Made by a program: the position numbers and the translations under genes. Shown piece after piece: positions 7,678 to 16,538 of a stretch of 64,000 nucleotides of DNA. The DNA comes from Ruegeria sp. HKCCSA071 (GTDB lineage: Bacteria > Pseudomonadota > Alphaproteobacteria > Rhodobacterales > Rhodobacteraceae). Positions within the stretch are counted from its first letter, which is position 1, and each line of letters opens with the position of its first letter. The notes below the pieces were generated by a model. That model had not been told where the DNA came from. It was given only the letters and a program-made list of their open reading frames with translations, and made no database searches. Location of the stretch: the NCBI RefSeq assembly GCF_017872555.1, contig NZ_JAEDOX010000009.1, positions 79,233 through 143,232 of the forward strand, given 5' to 3'.

Positions 7678-8565
7678 ATGAGTCAACCATTGCCGCAGCG
7701 CACCAGGGATTATGTCGGTGAAGTCACGAATACCGATATCTGGTCCGACTTCATAATCCGTCCCGACGACATCTTTGTCTGCACGCCTCCCAAATGCGGC
7801 ACCACGTGGACGCAGACGCTGGTACGAATGCTGATCACCAAAACCGCGGATCCAGCCGTGTACAACAACGCGGTCTCACCCTGGCTGGATTGCGGTTTCA
7901 GAAATCGTGAGGAGCAGGACAGAATACTTGCCGCACAAACGCACAGGCGGTGCATCAAGACCCACACGCCATTGGACGGGATCACCTATTCACCGGATGC
8001 GACCTATCTGGTGGTGCATCGTCATCCGGTTGACGTGCATTTCTCGCTGCGCCGCCATGTGGAAAACATGAAAGACGACTGGCTGGACTACCTGTTTCCC
8101 GATGATCTTTCCGAAGCCTTCGCGATGTTTCTGGACCGGCCCGCCTCGTCAAAGGGCACCGACGATCTGACGCTGGCCTCATACCTCCACCATTACCGTT
8201 CATTCCGCGCGTTCCGGCATCTGCCAAACATCCATTTCCTGCATTACGCGGAACTCAGCCGCGATTTGCCGGGGCAGGTGGCGCGGATCGCAAACATCTT
8301 GGGGACCGAGATCGCGCCAGAAATGATCGACGAAATCGCTGAGGCCGCAAGCTTTGGATCAATGAAGGAAAACGCCCGGCGCGCTTCGCAGCAGCCCGGT
8401 TTCAAAAGCGCATTTCAGGATTATGCGCAGTTCTTCGCGTCCGGGACCAGCAATAAATGGGAAGGAAAGCTGACCGCCGATGACATGGCCCGGTACGACG
8501 CGCGCCTGTCCGAAATGGTGACACCGGCTGACCGAGCCTGGCTGGAGCATGGACAAGTCCTGTAA
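7678..8565 (+). CDS. Cytosolic-type sulfotransferase (Sulfotransfer_1)
   Basis: A 295-residue PAPS-dependent sulfotransferase. The 5'-phosphosulfate loop reads CTPPKCGTTWTQTLVRML near residue 40 and the 3'-phosphate site reads YLVVHRHPVDVHFSLRRH. The conserved acidic and His-containing middle region and a C-terminal segment with NKWEGKL are present. The acceptor (alcohol or amine) is unknown. The ATG at 7678 has GGAG seven bases upstream; an in-frame earlier ATG at 7567 adds a stretch that does not resemble the family. Confidence 0.85.
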   Translation: MSQPLPQRTRDYVGEVTNTDIWSDFIIRPDDIFVCTPPKCGTTWTQTLVRMLITKTADPAVYNNAVSPWLDCGFRNREEQDRILAAQTHRRCIKTHTPLDGITYSPDATYLVVHRHPVDVHFSLRRHVENMKDDWLDYLFPDDLSEAFAMFLDRPASSKGTDDLTLASYLHHYRSFRAFRHLPNIHFLHYAELSRDLPGQVARIANILGTEIAPEMIDEIAEAASFGSMKENARRASQQPGFKSAFQDYAQFFASGTSNKWEGKLTADDMARYDARLSEMVTPADRAWLEHGQVL

Positions 8566-8568
8566 TCG

Positions 8569-9084
8569 TCAGGCCTGTTCCTTCGCGTCTTCCTGCTGCG
8601 CGGGCAGCCATGCATTGACCGCGTCCACCAGTTTATGCGCGCCGCGCCCGTTCGAGTACGCATCGACAATCGGATGACGCCCTTCGCTCATTCCCTTGTC
8701 AAGCACCAGAACCGGGCGATACAGCGTCGAACTGCTGCTGTCGCTGCGGAAAGTCGAGCTTTCAACTTCGGCATGGGACAGGCTGGACAGCTGATGCTCA
8801 ACCGCCTCATAGCCAAAGACAGACTGCCTGCGGATCAGAATGCTGTTCTTTGTGCGGTCCAGAATGACCTGAACCCGTCGCACGAATACACAGAACGCCC
8901 CGACACCTAGCCCGCCGCCGATTAATGCAAAGAACAGCCCGAACCAGATATTCTCGCCGCCGTCGCTGACCATGACCAGCCCTGCGCCGACAAAGGTCAG
9001 TATGAAAAAGACCAGCATGATTCCGATGAACCAGGGCGAGTCGGCAAGGATCAGTTGGGTCGGAGTGTTTCGTGTGACTTTCAT
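8569..9084 (-). CDS. Two-helix inner membrane protein of unknown function
   Basis: A 171-residue protein with two hydrophobic helices: WFIGIMLVFFILTFVGAGLVMV and WFGLFFALIGGGLGVGAFCVFV. A soluble part of about 100 residues follows (VQVILDRTKNSILIRRQSVFGYEAVEHQLSSLSHAEVES), which looks like a bacterial PH-like beta domain. The N-terminal helix pair plus PH-like segment suggests a conserved envelope protein; no function is claimed. It is convergent with the sulfotransferase gene, with a 3-base gap. Confidence 0.6.
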   Translation of the reverse strand: MKVTRNTPTQLILADSPWFIGIMLVFFILTFVGAGLVMVSDGGENIWFGLFFALIGGGLGVGAFCVFVRRVQVILDRTKNSILIRRQSVFGYEAVEHQLSSLSHAEVESSTFRSDSSSSTLYRPVLVLDKGMSEGRHPIVDAYSNGRGAHKLVDAVNAWLPAQQEDAKEQA

Positions 9085-9171
9085 GGCGGCACGCTAGCAC
9101 CGTTTTCTGCTCTGCCCCAGCTTGAATTCGCCGCCATGTTGCGCGATGAGCGCTACAAACAGGAGGGCCTC

Positions 9172-9702
9172 ATGGACGCATCATCCACATTTCAGGATAC
9201 ATTGCCGCTCAGTTCTGACGCGCTGTTGGCGCAGCTGGATGATTGGGGGCTGCCCTACCGCCTGCATACCCATGTTCCCTTGCGCACGGTCGAGGACTCC
9301 AAGGCCGTAGAAGGCCAGTTCATGGTGCCGGGCGAGAACGCGTTGCGGGTCAAGAACCTGTACTTGCGCGACAAGAAAAAGCGCAACTACTTGGTGACGC
9401 TGGAACAAAGCCGCGAGATTGACCTCAAGGCGCTGGGCGCAGAACTGGGTGTCGGCGCCCTGTCCTTTGGGTCGGCAGACCGGCTGTTGCAGAACCTAGG
9501 TATTCGCCCCGGCGCGGTCAGCCCGCTGGCGATGATCAACGGTGTGCAGAACAATGTGCAGTTCTTCATGGACGCTGCTGCCCAAGGGGCCGAGGTGATT
9601 TATATGCACCCGTTGGTCAATGACCGTACCGTTGTGATGAAACAATCCGACGTGATGGGGTTCTTCGATCGCATCGGTTGCATCATTACGTGGCTGCCCT
9701 GA
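9172..9702 (+). CDS. YbaK/ProX-type aminoacyl-tRNA deacylase
   Basis: A 176-residue free-standing editing-domain protein, likely hydrolysing mischarged prolyl-tRNA (ProXp/PrdX type). Visible features are YRLHTHVPLRTVEDSKAV near the start, a GEN-ALRVKNLYLRDKKKRNYLVTLEQS segment carrying the conserved Lys, and the GIRPGAVSPLAMIN motif characteristic of the family, then VNDRTVVM. The ATG at 9172 has AGGAGG just upstream; the longer in-frame extension to 9055 overlaps the divergent gene and is not expected to be translated. Confidence 0.85.
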   Translation: MDASSTFQDTLPLSSDALLAQLDDWGLPYRLHTHVPLRTVEDSKAVEGQFMVPGENALRVKNLYLRDKKKRNYLVTLEQSREIDLKALGAELGVGALSFGSADRLLQNLGIRPGAVSPLAMINGVQNNVQFFMDAAAQGAEVIYMHPLVNDRTVVMKQSDVMGFFDRIGCIITWLP

Positions 9703-10440
9703 TCACTCAAGCGCCAGTTTCAGCGCGGCGGCGACATGCGCGGCGGACGGGTTGATGAACAGGTTCCCGTCGGCCTCGAATACCGGGTCATCCAGATGCT
9801 TTGGAAAGGCAAGCGGCAGTTCGGTACAGGCCAGCAGGATGGCGGTTCCGGGACGGGCATGTTTGTTGCAAAAGGCCAGCAGCCTTGCGCGCGCCGCATC
9901 AGAGGCACCACCGTAGAATTCACTGTCGATCATCGCCTGCATCTCGGAAATCTCGGGGTCGGGCAGCCGCGCATTCGCGGTGATGCCCTCGGCCGCCAGA
10001 CGATCCGCATAGTTGGTGGCCTGCATTGTCACGGTTGTTCCCAGCACCAACGCGTTTGATACGCCTGTGCTGGCCGTAGCCTCTGCCGTCGCGTCGAAAA
10101 TGCTGAGGATGGGCATGGAAACACCCTATCTGATCGCGTGCAATCGCGCGTGCGGGGTGTTGGACGCTATGATGCCAAAATCGCAGCCTGCGCGCTCCAG
10201 CGTCAGCAGCGCGTCGCGAAACACCGCATCAAACGCCGCCCAGCTGGCTTCGTCCCCGGCGACACCCCGCAAAGCGCGGGTCTTGGCCTGTGTGACAGAC
10301 TCGATGGTCATGGCAGGGATCGGCAGGGGCGCGCCGTGGCCGCGCACCGCAAAGTGACGCCCGGCACCTTCGGCAATGGCCCTGTAATAGTCCACGGTCG
10401 AGGCCCAACCCACACCACCCAGAACTCCGATCTTCTTCAT
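9703..10440 (-). pseudogene. Aspartate/glutamate racemase family gene with in-frame amber stop
   Basis: The first part (KKIGVLGGVGWASTVDYYRAI ... GCDFGIIASNTPHARLHAIR) and the second part (MPILSIFDATAEATASTGVSNALVLGT ... ILLACTELPLAF) together form a complete racemase: the Asn-Thr near the first catalytic position and ACTELP near the second are both present. A TAG codon at 10126-10128 separates the halves; the following codons GGT GTT TCC lead in the same frame to the second half, so no indel is involved. It may be a nonsense mutation, a read error, or two separately translated halves. The start at 10440 is chosen by similarity; upstream ATGs at 10449 and 10467 exist. Confidence 0.75.
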
Positions 10441-10512
10441 GCGCGCCATCCAGTCCGCCAGTTCCATCTGACCAGCAGACTGGACGTTTCAGGGCTCATT
10501 GACCAGAGGCGA

Positions 10513-11094
10513 TCAGGCCGCCAGTTCTGTCACCGCCTTTTTGGCGCTTTCCAGCGCGGCTTCGGGGTTCACCGCCATCTGATCCGCGGCGATGACCGCT
10601 ACATCATGGATGCCGATAAAGCCCAGAACGTGACGCACATAGTTGGTGGCAAAGTCGATCTCGGACCCGACAGCTGTACCACCCGACGCGATTGCCAGAA
10701 TGGCGCGTTTACCCTCCAGCAACCCTTTTGGTCCGTTTTCCGAATAGGAAAAGGTCAGGCCCGCTCGGGCGACCAGGTCGATCCAGGCCTTGAATGCAGC
10801 GGGGACCGAGAAGTTGTAGATCGGCAGGCCGATAACGATGGTGTCAGCCTCTTGCAACTCGGTCACCAGCGCGTCCGAAAGGGCCAGCCGGTCGCGTTGC
10901 AGGTCGTCGCGCTGCTCGGCCGGGGTAAAGTTGGCGGCGATCCAGTCTTCGGTCAGCAGGGGCAGGGGGGTGGCCAGATCCCGGCGGATGATGCGTTCCG
11001 CACCCAACTGCCGGACAATGCGGTCAGACAGGTCGCGGGTGGTTGAACCCACGCGGCGGGCAGAGGCGTCGATATGCAGGATGGTTTTAGCCAT
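10513..11094 (-). CDS. azoR: FMN-dependent NADH-azoreductase
   Basis: A 193-residue flavodoxin-fold quinone/azo reductase. N-terminal TILHIDASARRVGSTTRDLSD binds the FMN phosphate; GLPIYNFSVPAAFKAWIDLVARAGLTFSY and KRAILAIASGG are typical of AzoR. It probably acts on quinones in the cell. It is divergent from a LysR regulator 120 bases away, a common arrangement in which the regulator controls the reductase. Confidence 0.88.
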   Translation of the reverse strand: MAKTILHIDASARRVGSTTRDLSDRIVRQLGAERIIRRDLATPLPLLTEDWIAANFTPAEQRDDLQRDRLALSDALVTELQEADTIVIGLPIYNFSVPAAFKAWIDLVARAGLTFSYSENGPKGLLEGKRAILAIASGGTAVGSEIDFATNYVRHVLGFIGIHDVAVIAADQMAVNPEAALESAKKAVTELAA

Positions 11095-11214
11095 TGATTG
11101 GGTCCTTTGGGTAAGAGAAATCTTGTGCTGGCTCCAATATGATTATTGCGTTTGTGAACAAAACTCGGATATATCAACAGTTATTGTTGGAAATTGCACA
11201 ATTACGGTATTGCC

Positions 11215-12093
11215 ATGGATAATTGGGATGAGGTGCGGACCGCCTATCAGGTGGCACGCATGGGAACCGTCAGCGGTGCGGCCGAGGTTCTGGGCGTGCA
11301 CCACGCCACAGTGATCCGCCACATCGACGCGATCGAGGCCCGGTTGGGTGTCAAACTGTTCCAGCGTCACGCGCGGGGATATACCCCGACCGAAGCGGGC
11401 GACGATTTGCTGCGCGTTGCGCAAGCCACCGAAGACCAGTTCAACCAGCTTGTCGGCCGGATGAAGGGGCGCGGTGACGATGTATCGGGCGAACTGGTGG
11501 TTACGTCGCTGGGCTCCATCGCGCCATTGGTGGTGCCGACGCTGACCGAATTTCAAAAGATGCACCCCGAGCTGATCGTGCGCTACCTGACCGGAGACCG
11601 CCTGTTTCGGCTGGAATATGGCGAGGCACATGTTGCAATCCGTGCGGGATCGGCCCCGGATCAGCCCGACAACGTTGTGCAACCCTTCCGGCAGGAAGAA
11701 GTCGGCCTCTATGCCAGCACCTCTTATATCGAACGGCACGGCAAACCCTCGGGCATCGAGGATTTCGGAAACCACCACTTCGTCAGTTCTGACGATGAAA
11801 GCAGCCGCGCGCCGTTCACCCGGTGGCTGCGCAACACGGTATCCGCCGACCGCATCACCTTTCGCTGTACCAACAATTTCTGTATGCGCGAGGCCGTTCT
11901 GGCCGGTGCCGGTATCGGCTTTATGGCCCGTTGGGAGGCCGCCCGTCATGACACTCTGGTCGAAGTGATCGACCCGCTTCCGGAATGGTTCGGCAACCTG
12001 TGGCTGGTGACCCATGTGGACCTGCACCGAACCACCAAGGTGCAAGCGTTCCTGAGTTTTCTGAAAGAAGCCTCCAAAGGCTGGTGTCCATGA
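11215..12093 (+). CDS. LysR family transcriptional regulator
   Basis: The N-terminal winged helix-turn-helix reads TVSGAAEVLGVHHATVIRHIDAIEARLGVKLFQRHARGYTPTEAG. A LysR substrate-binding domain follows from about residue 90 (GELVVTSLGSIAPLVVPTLTEFQ), including VLAGAGIGFMARW. The ATG at 11215 gives 292 residues; a TTG at 11194 is a possible earlier start. It faces azoR, its most likely target, and overlaps the downstream transporter by 4 bases (ATGA). Confidence 0.85.
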   Translation: MDNWDEVRTAYQVARMGTVSGAAEVLGVHHATVIRHIDAIEARLGVKLFQRHARGYTPTEAGDDLLRVAQATEDQFNQLVGRMKGRGDDVSGELVVTSLGSIAPLVVPTLTEFQKMHPELIVRYLTGDRLFRLEYGEAHVAIRAGSAPDQPDNVVQPFRQEEVGLYASTSYIERHGKPSGIEDFGNHHFVSSDDESSRAPFTRWLRNTVSADRITFRCTNNFCMREAVLAGAGIGFMARWEAARHDTLVEVIDPLPEWFGNLWLVTHVDLHRTTKVQAFLSFLKEASKGWCP

Positions 12094-13004
12094 ACCCGCA
12101 GATGCGTGGCCATCTGGCCATGCTGGCCTTTTCCGCCCTTGTCGCAGGCAGCTTTTCGCTTGGGTCGATGATAGCCAACGAAATTGCCCCTGCTGCCTTG
12201 AATGCGGTGCGCTTTGCCATCGCGGCTGTGGTGATTGGTGTGGCGGCATTGGCGACAACCGGTCTGCCCCGAAGTGCCGCACAGGCGCCCTGGCGGTATC
12301 TGGTGCTGGGCGGGTTGTTCGCCACCTATTTCGTCCTGATGTTTTACGGGCTGAAAACCGCTCCACCGGTCAGCGCTGCCGCGGTTTTCACCCTGACCCC
12401 CGTTGTCTCGGCCATTGCGGGCTGGGTCCTGCTGCGCCAGATCACCACGCCGCGCATGGCAATGGCCCTGTCCATCGGTGCGATTGGGGCGCTGTGGGTG
12501 ATCTTTCGGGCCGACTGGCAGATGTTCCGCGCCTTCCAGATCGGCGGGGGCGAGATAATCTATTTCTGGGGATGCGTCGCGCACGCGATCTACACCCCCA
12601 TGATCCGCAGGCTGAACCGCGGAGAACCTGCCGTCGTGTTCACGTTCGGAACGCTGGTTGCCGGGTGCTTGTTATTGGTCCTGTTCGGCTGGTCCGACCT
12701 GAAAGCGACCGAATGGGCAGCCCTTCCCGCCATCGTCTGGATCGGGTTGTTCTATATCTCATTCTTCGCAACAGCAGCCAGTTTTGTTCTGGTGCAATTC
12801 TCCTCGCTCCGGCTGCCGTCGGCCAAGGTCATGGCCTATACCTATCTGGTGCCAAGCTGGGTGATCCTGTGGGAAATCGCGCTGGGCAAACCTGTCCCGA
12901 CGGGATTGATCCTGGGCGGTGTGGCGCTGACGGTCATTGCCCTGCTGATGCTGCTGAAGGAAGAGGCCCCGCGCAACAGCCCCCAACGCCGGGCAGCTGA
13001 ATAA
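12090..13004 (+). CDS. EamA/DMT family transporter
   Basis: A 304-residue drug/metabolite-type permease with about ten hydrophobic helices in two EamA repeats. The first repeat begins GHLAMLAFSALVAGSFSLGS and contains APPVSAAAVFTLTPVVSAIAGW; the second ends VPSWVILWEIALGKPVPTGLILGGVAL. The start overlaps the LysR stop (ATGA), implying coupled translation with that regulator and possibly export of a compound handled by the azoR locus. The substrate is unknown. Confidence 0.8.
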   Translation: MNPQMRGHLAMLAFSALVAGSFSLGSMIANEIAPAALNAVRFAIAAVVIGVAALATTGLPRSAAQAPWRYLVLGGLFATYFVLMFYGLKTAPPVSAAAVFTLTPVVSAIAGWVLLRQITTPRMAMALSIGAIGALWVIFRADWQMFRAFQIGGGEIIYFWGCVAHAIYTPMIRRLNRGEPAVVFTFGTLVAGCLLLVLFGWSDLKATEWAALPAIVWIGLFYISFFATAASFVLVQFSSLRLPSAKVMAYTYLVPSWVILWEIALGKPVPTGLILGGVALTVIALLMLLKEEAPRNSPQRRAAE

Positions 13005-13129
13005 AGCCGCTCCCGGTCTCAGGCCGGTACCGATTGCCCACGAATTCCAAAAGCAGAATCTGTTGAGCCAGATCAAGGCAGGCCCTTGGTCTCAGGACTA
13101 CCTTGGAAAGCGGACAAAAGGAGGAGATT

Positions 13130-13543
13130 ATGTTCAAACATATCATGCTGCCGATTGACCGCCATCTGCCGCCCGAGGTTCGCAAGGCCGCAGATGTCGC
13201 CGCGCAGGTGGCAAAATGGCAGGGCGCCAAGATCACTCTGGTCAGTGTCAGCGGGGCCCATATGGGTGCATCCTCGGAAGCCGAGGCCGAGATAGACAAG
13301 CAACTGGCCGAATTCACCGAACAGCTTGCATCAGAAGGCGCGGCCGAAGTTGCGGTGCGCAAGATACACTCGGTCGATGTTGCTGCCGAAGTGGACAGCG
13401 ACCTGACCCGCGCGGCAGAAGAGATCGGTGCAGACCTGATCATCGTGGGCACCCATGCGCCCCGGATCACCGATTACATCTTTTCCAGCCACGCCGGATA
13501 TCTGGCCAAACATGCCAGCATGTCGGTCTTCGTGGTGCGCTAG
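13130..13543 (+). CDS. Universal stress protein, UspA family
   Basis: A 137-residue Usp-fold protein: FKHIMLPIDRHLPPEVRKAADVAAQVAKW at the N-terminus and the C-terminal nucleotide-binding type region DLIIVGTHAPRITDYIFSSHAGYLAKHASMSVFVVR. The ATP-binding Gly pattern is partly altered (GTHAPRITDYIFSSHA in place of GxxGxxxxxxxGS), so nucleotide binding is uncertain. AAAGGAGGAG lies just before the start at 13130. Its stop shares the CTAG with the stop of the convergent ArsR gene. Confidence 0.85.
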   Translation: MFKHIMLPIDRHLPPEVRKAADVAAQVAKWQGAKITLVSVSGAHMGASSEAEAEIDKQLAEFTEQLASEGAAEVAVRKIHSVDVAAEVDSDLTRAAEEIGADLIIVGTHAPRITDYIFSSHAGYLAKHASMSVFVVR

Positions 13544-13875
13544 GCCTCGTCCGAGGTCGGAAGCTCGACTTCCAGAAACCGTTCGAACGCATCCAGGTTG
13601 ATGGGTTCGAACTGACCGAACCCCTGCATCCAGACCGAAGCGTTGCGCAGCGCGTCGGGTTCCAGCTTGCACCATTTCACCCGGCCGCGCTTTTCCTGTG
13701 ATATCAGCCCGGCCTTGGTCAGGATGACCAGATGTTTCGAGATCGCCGCCAGCGACATCTCGAACGGCTCGGCCACATCCGTCACGGCCATATCGTCCTC
13801 CAGCAGCATCGCCAGAATGGCGCGGCGGGTGGGGTCGGCAAGGGCCGCAAACACGGTGTCGAGATCGTTGGACAT
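13540..13875 (-). CDS. ArsR family winged-helix regulator
   Basis: A 111-residue ArsR-type repressor: FAALADPTRRAILAMLLEDDMAVTDVAEPFEMSLAAISKHLVILTKAGLISQEKRGRVKWCKLEPDALRNASVWM. The helix-turn-helix covers roughly residues 32-55. There is no Cys pair in the recognition helix region, so metal sensing of the classical kind is unlikely; it resembles the SRPBCC-associated ArsR subgroup. It converges on the universal stress gene with a 4-base overlap. Confidence 0.85.
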   Translation of the reverse strand: MSNDLDTVFAALADPTRRAILAMLLEDDMAVTDVAEPFEMSLAAISKHLVILTKAGLISQEKRGRVKWCKLEPDALRNASVWMQGFGQFEPINLDAFERFLEVELPTSDEA

Positions 13876-13959
13876 GGGTCTTTCCTAATGGGCGAGAACC
13901 CGTTTGACAATTTCCCCCATCACGTCACTGTGCAGCGGTGATGCGCAAGGGGGGCGGCA

Positions 13960-14871
13960 ATGGCGCTGAAATACTGGCTGGTGATCTGCGTCCTTGGCAT
14001 CGGGTGGGGCATGTCTTTCATGTTCAACGCCATATTGTTGCGCGAACTTGGGCCGCTATCCGTATCGTTGGGACGCGTTGCATTTGGGGCGCTGGGCTGT
14101 TGGATCTATGTGATTGCAGCCCGCATGCCGGTTCACCTGACACTCGGGCGCGCCATCGGTCTGCTGGGGTTCGGGGCGCTCAGCTATGCAGCACCATTTG
14201 CGTTCTATGCGCTTGGGCAGCAGCATATCGCGTCCGGCGTGGCAGGGATCGTGAATGCGACAACACCGGCCTTTGCCGTCATCGTTTCGCATTTCTGGCC
14301 GGGAAGCGAGCGTGCGACGCTGTTGAAATCCCTTGGCGTGTTGTGTGGCTTCATCGGGATTGTCGTGTTGTCCGTTCCGATTTTGCGCAATGGCGAAACC
14401 TCTCAGTTCTGGGCGGTTCTGCTGACCCTGTGCGCGCCGATCTGTTACGCGTTTTCCGTCAACATTGCGCGGGCCTTCCGAGACATGCAGCCGGTGGTGC
14501 TGGTCGCCCTGGCCCTGACGGGGGCGGCCTTGGCAATTTTACCCCTGGCGCTTTGGCGTGAAGGCCTGCCGGTGATCGAGCGTACTGAAACCTGGCTTTC
14601 GTTGCTGATGATCGGTTTTGTGCTGACCTCGGCCGCTTTCATTGCCTTCTACTGGTTGCTGCCCAGGGTCGGGCCAACCAACATTTCGACCGTCACGCTG
14701 ATCGCACCGGTTTCCGCCCTGATACTTGGAATCTGGGTGTTAGGGGAAACCTTGCACCCCGAGCATTTGATGGGCATGGCGGCGATTTTTGCCGGGCTCT
14801 TGCTGATCGACGGACGCCTTGTTCGACGCCTTTGGCCTCAGCGGGCAAGAAAAGATCAACCAAAAGGTTGA
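13960..14871 (+). CDS. EamA/DMT family transporter (second)
   Basis: A 303-residue permease with ten predicted helices, starting ALKYWLVICVLGIGWGMSFMFNAILL. EamA motifs are SGVAGIVNATTPAFAVIVSHFW in the first repeat and GPTNISTVTLIAPVSALILGIWVLGETLHP in the second. The start has AAGGGGGG upstream. It is distinct in sequence from the transporter at 12.1 kb. The substrate is unknown. Confidence 0.82.
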   Translation: MALKYWLVICVLGIGWGMSFMFNAILLRELGPLSVSLGRVAFGALGCWIYVIAARMPVHLTLGRAIGLLGFGALSYAAPFAFYALGQQHIASGVAGIVNATTPAFAVIVSHFWPGSERATLLKSLGVLCGFIGIVVLSVPILRNGETSQFWAVLLTLCAPICYAFSVNIARAFRDMQPVVLVALALTGAALAILPLALWREGLPVIERTETWLSLLMIGFVLTSAAFIAFYWLLPRVGPTNISTVTLIAPVSALILGIWVLGETLHPEHLMGMAAIFAGLLLIDGRLVRRLWPQRARKDQPKG

Positions 14872-14923
14872 ATATGGGTTTTTGGCTAATTAACGCCGTT
14901 TCGACCAAACGCAGGCAACCCGG

Positions 14924-14952
14924 TTGGACAAATGATCCTTAAATATTATAGT
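14924..14952 (+). promoter_or_regulatory. Candidate sigma70-type promoter of the F0 operon
   Basis: TTGGAC (14924-14929), a 17-base spacer and TATAGT (14947-14952), about 100 bases before atpI in an AT-rich stretch of otherwise GC-rich sequence. The elements and spacing fit the housekeeping consensus. Confidence 0.5.
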
Positions 14953-15055
14953 AAAAACAATGTGATAACCTGCGTCATTTCACGCCATCATCGCCGTTGA
15001 CTCTGTGCCTTTCGCGCCTTAGCACCATGCGCAAGACAGCGCGAGGATTCCGTCC

Positions 15056-15388
15056 GTGACCGATGACGACCAAAAGCAGCGTATGGCGCAGCTTGAGGCC
15101 AAGATCGACGCGGTGAAAAAGGCCAGACAACCGGCTGCCCGCGCTGACAGTGACATATCCGGGGGCGAGCTTGCCTGGAGGATGGTCATCGAAATGGTTT
15201 CCGGTCTGGGGATCGGATTTGGCATCGGATACGGGCTGGACAGCCTGCTCGGGACGATCCCGGTCTTTCTGGTGCTGTTCACATTGCTGGGCCTTGTCGC
15301 GGGCGTGAAGGTTATGCTCCGTAGCGCGAAAGAGGTTCAAGATAAACAAGCGGCCCATATGCAGGCCGAAAAGGACGAGAGGGACTGA
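15056..15388 (+). CDS. atpI: ATP synthase accessory protein AtpI
   Basis: A 110-residue small membrane protein that precedes the F0 genes and helps c-ring assembly in other bacteria. It has a charged N-terminus ([22 protein letters not shown]) and two hydrophobic helices, [20 protein letters not shown] and [20 protein letters not shown]. The GTG start at 15056 is used; atpB follows after two bases. Confidence 0.85.
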   Translation: MTDDDQKQRMAQLEAKIDAVKKARQPAARADSDISGGELAWRMVIEMVSGLGIGFGIGYGLDSLLGTIPVFLVLFTLLGLVAGVKVMLRSAKEVQDKQAAHMQAEKDERD

Positions 15389-15390
15389 AC

Positions 15391-16179
15391 GTGGCAAGCG
15401 AGACCACCGCAGCACACGGCGCCGAAGGCGCAGACCACGCAGCAGAAGCCAGCAGCCTGGTGTTTCACCCGATGGACCAGTTCATCGTCAAGCCGTTGTT
15501 CGGCGACGGTGCTATTGCCTGGTACACACCCACCAACGTGACCCTGTGGCTGTTCTTGGCAATTGTTGCCATCATTGGCCTGCTGGTTCTCAGCACGTCA
15601 AAGCGCGCCATCGTCCCGACCCGGATGCAGTCGATTGCGGAACTGGCCTATGGCTTCATCTACAAGATGCTGGAAGACATCTGCGGCAAGGAAGGCGTCA
15701 AGTTCTTTCCCTATGTCATGACCCTTTTCATGTTCATCGTGACCGCGAACTTCCTGGGCCTGATCCCGACCTCGTTCACCACTACATCGCACTTCGCCGT
15801 GACCATCCCGCTGGCGCTGGCCGTGTTCCTGACCGTGACCATTCTGGGCTTCGTCAAGAACGGTGCCGCTTTCCTGGGTCTGTTCTGGGTCTCCAGCGCG
15901 CCGCTGGCGCTGCGCCCGATCTTGGCGATTATCGAGCTGATCTCGTACTTCGTGCGCCCCGTCAGCCACTCCATTCGTCTTGCCGGTAACGTCATGGCGG
16001 GCCACGCGGTGATCAAGGTGTTTGCGGGCTTTGCCGCAATTTCCCTGATTTCGCCCGTGTCGGTTCTGGCGATCACCGCAATGTACGGTCTCGAGGTCCT
16101 TGTGGCCTTCATTCAGGCCTACGTATTCACCATTCTGACCTGTGTTTATCTGAAAGATGCGCTGCATCCTTCGCACTAA
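15391..16179 (+). CDS. atpB: ATP synthase F0 subunit a
   Basis: Membrane subunit forming the proton half-channels against the c-ring. It is 262 residues with a GTG start. Five to six helices are visible. The essential Arg is Arg196 in [14 protein letters not shown], and the C-terminal helix [23 protein letters not shown] is intact. Confidence 0.96.
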   Translation: MASETTAAHGAEGADHAAEASSLVFHPMDQFIVKPLFGDGAIAWYTPTNVTLWLFLAIVAIIGLLVLSTSKRAIVPTRMQSIAELAYGFIYKMLEDICGKEGVKFFPYVMTLFMFIVTANFLGLIPTSFTTTSHFAVTIPLALAVFLTVTILGFVKNGAAFLGLFWVSSAPLALRPILAIIELISYFVRPVSHSIRLAGNVMAGHAVIKVFAGFAAISLISPVSVLAITAMYGLEVLVAFIQAYVFTILTCVYLKDALHPSH

Positions 16180-16227
16180 GGTCCGATAACCCAACATCGA
16201 AACTTCCAATTCGTAAGGAGATACATC

Positions 16228-16452
16228 ATGGAAGGCGATCTCGCACACATCGGCGCAGGCCTGGCAGCAATCGGTTCCGGCGCAGCCGCAATCGGGGTGG
16301 GCAACGTTGCAGGCAACTTCCTGGCCGGCGCCCTGCGCAACCCTTCGGCGGCTGCTTCGCAGACCGCAACCCTGTTCATCGGTATCGCATTCGCAGAAGC
16401 CCTGGGGATCTTCGCATTCCTGGTCTCGCTGCTGCTGATGTTCGCCGTCTAA
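16228..16452 (+). CDS. atpE: ATP synthase F0 subunit c
   Basis: The 74-residue hairpin subunit of the rotating c-ring. Helix 1 is Gly/Ala rich ([24 protein letters not shown]), the polar loop is ALRNPSA, and helix 2 carries the proton-binding Glu57 in [12 protein letters not shown]. The site pattern indicates proton rather than sodium use. AAGGAGAT precedes the start. Confidence 0.96.
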   Translation: MEGDLAHIGAGLAAIGSGAAAIGVGNVAGNFLAGALRNPSAAASQTATLFIGIAFAEALGIFAFLVSLLLMFAV

Positions 16453-16476
16453 TCTGCGGAACCTGATCCTTACGCG

Positions 16477-16507
16477 CAGGTGGGTCCAAGCCATAGCGGC
16501 CCACCTG
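16477..16507 (+). repeat. Intercistronic hairpin after atpE
   Basis: CAGGTGGG (16477-16484) pairs perfectly with CCCACCTG (16500-16507) across a 15-base loop, 25 bases after the atpE stop and before the b' gene. No T-tract follows, so it is more likely an mRNA-stabilising or partial-attenuating structure that helps make more subunit c than b. Confidence 0.55.
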
Positions 16508-16538
16508 TTGTAAAGACAACGTTCCGACGGAGGACATC

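Noticed and set aside
9055..9171. N-terminal extension of the prolyl-tRNA deacylase-like gene
   Set aside because: AGGAGG before the ATG at 9172 and the overlap with the divergent membrane-protein gene argue for the shorter start.
9703..10440. TAG in the racemase read as pyrrolysine or another recoded residue
   Set aside because: Nothing else in the window uses TAG internally, and several normal genes end in TAG, so recoding is unlikely.
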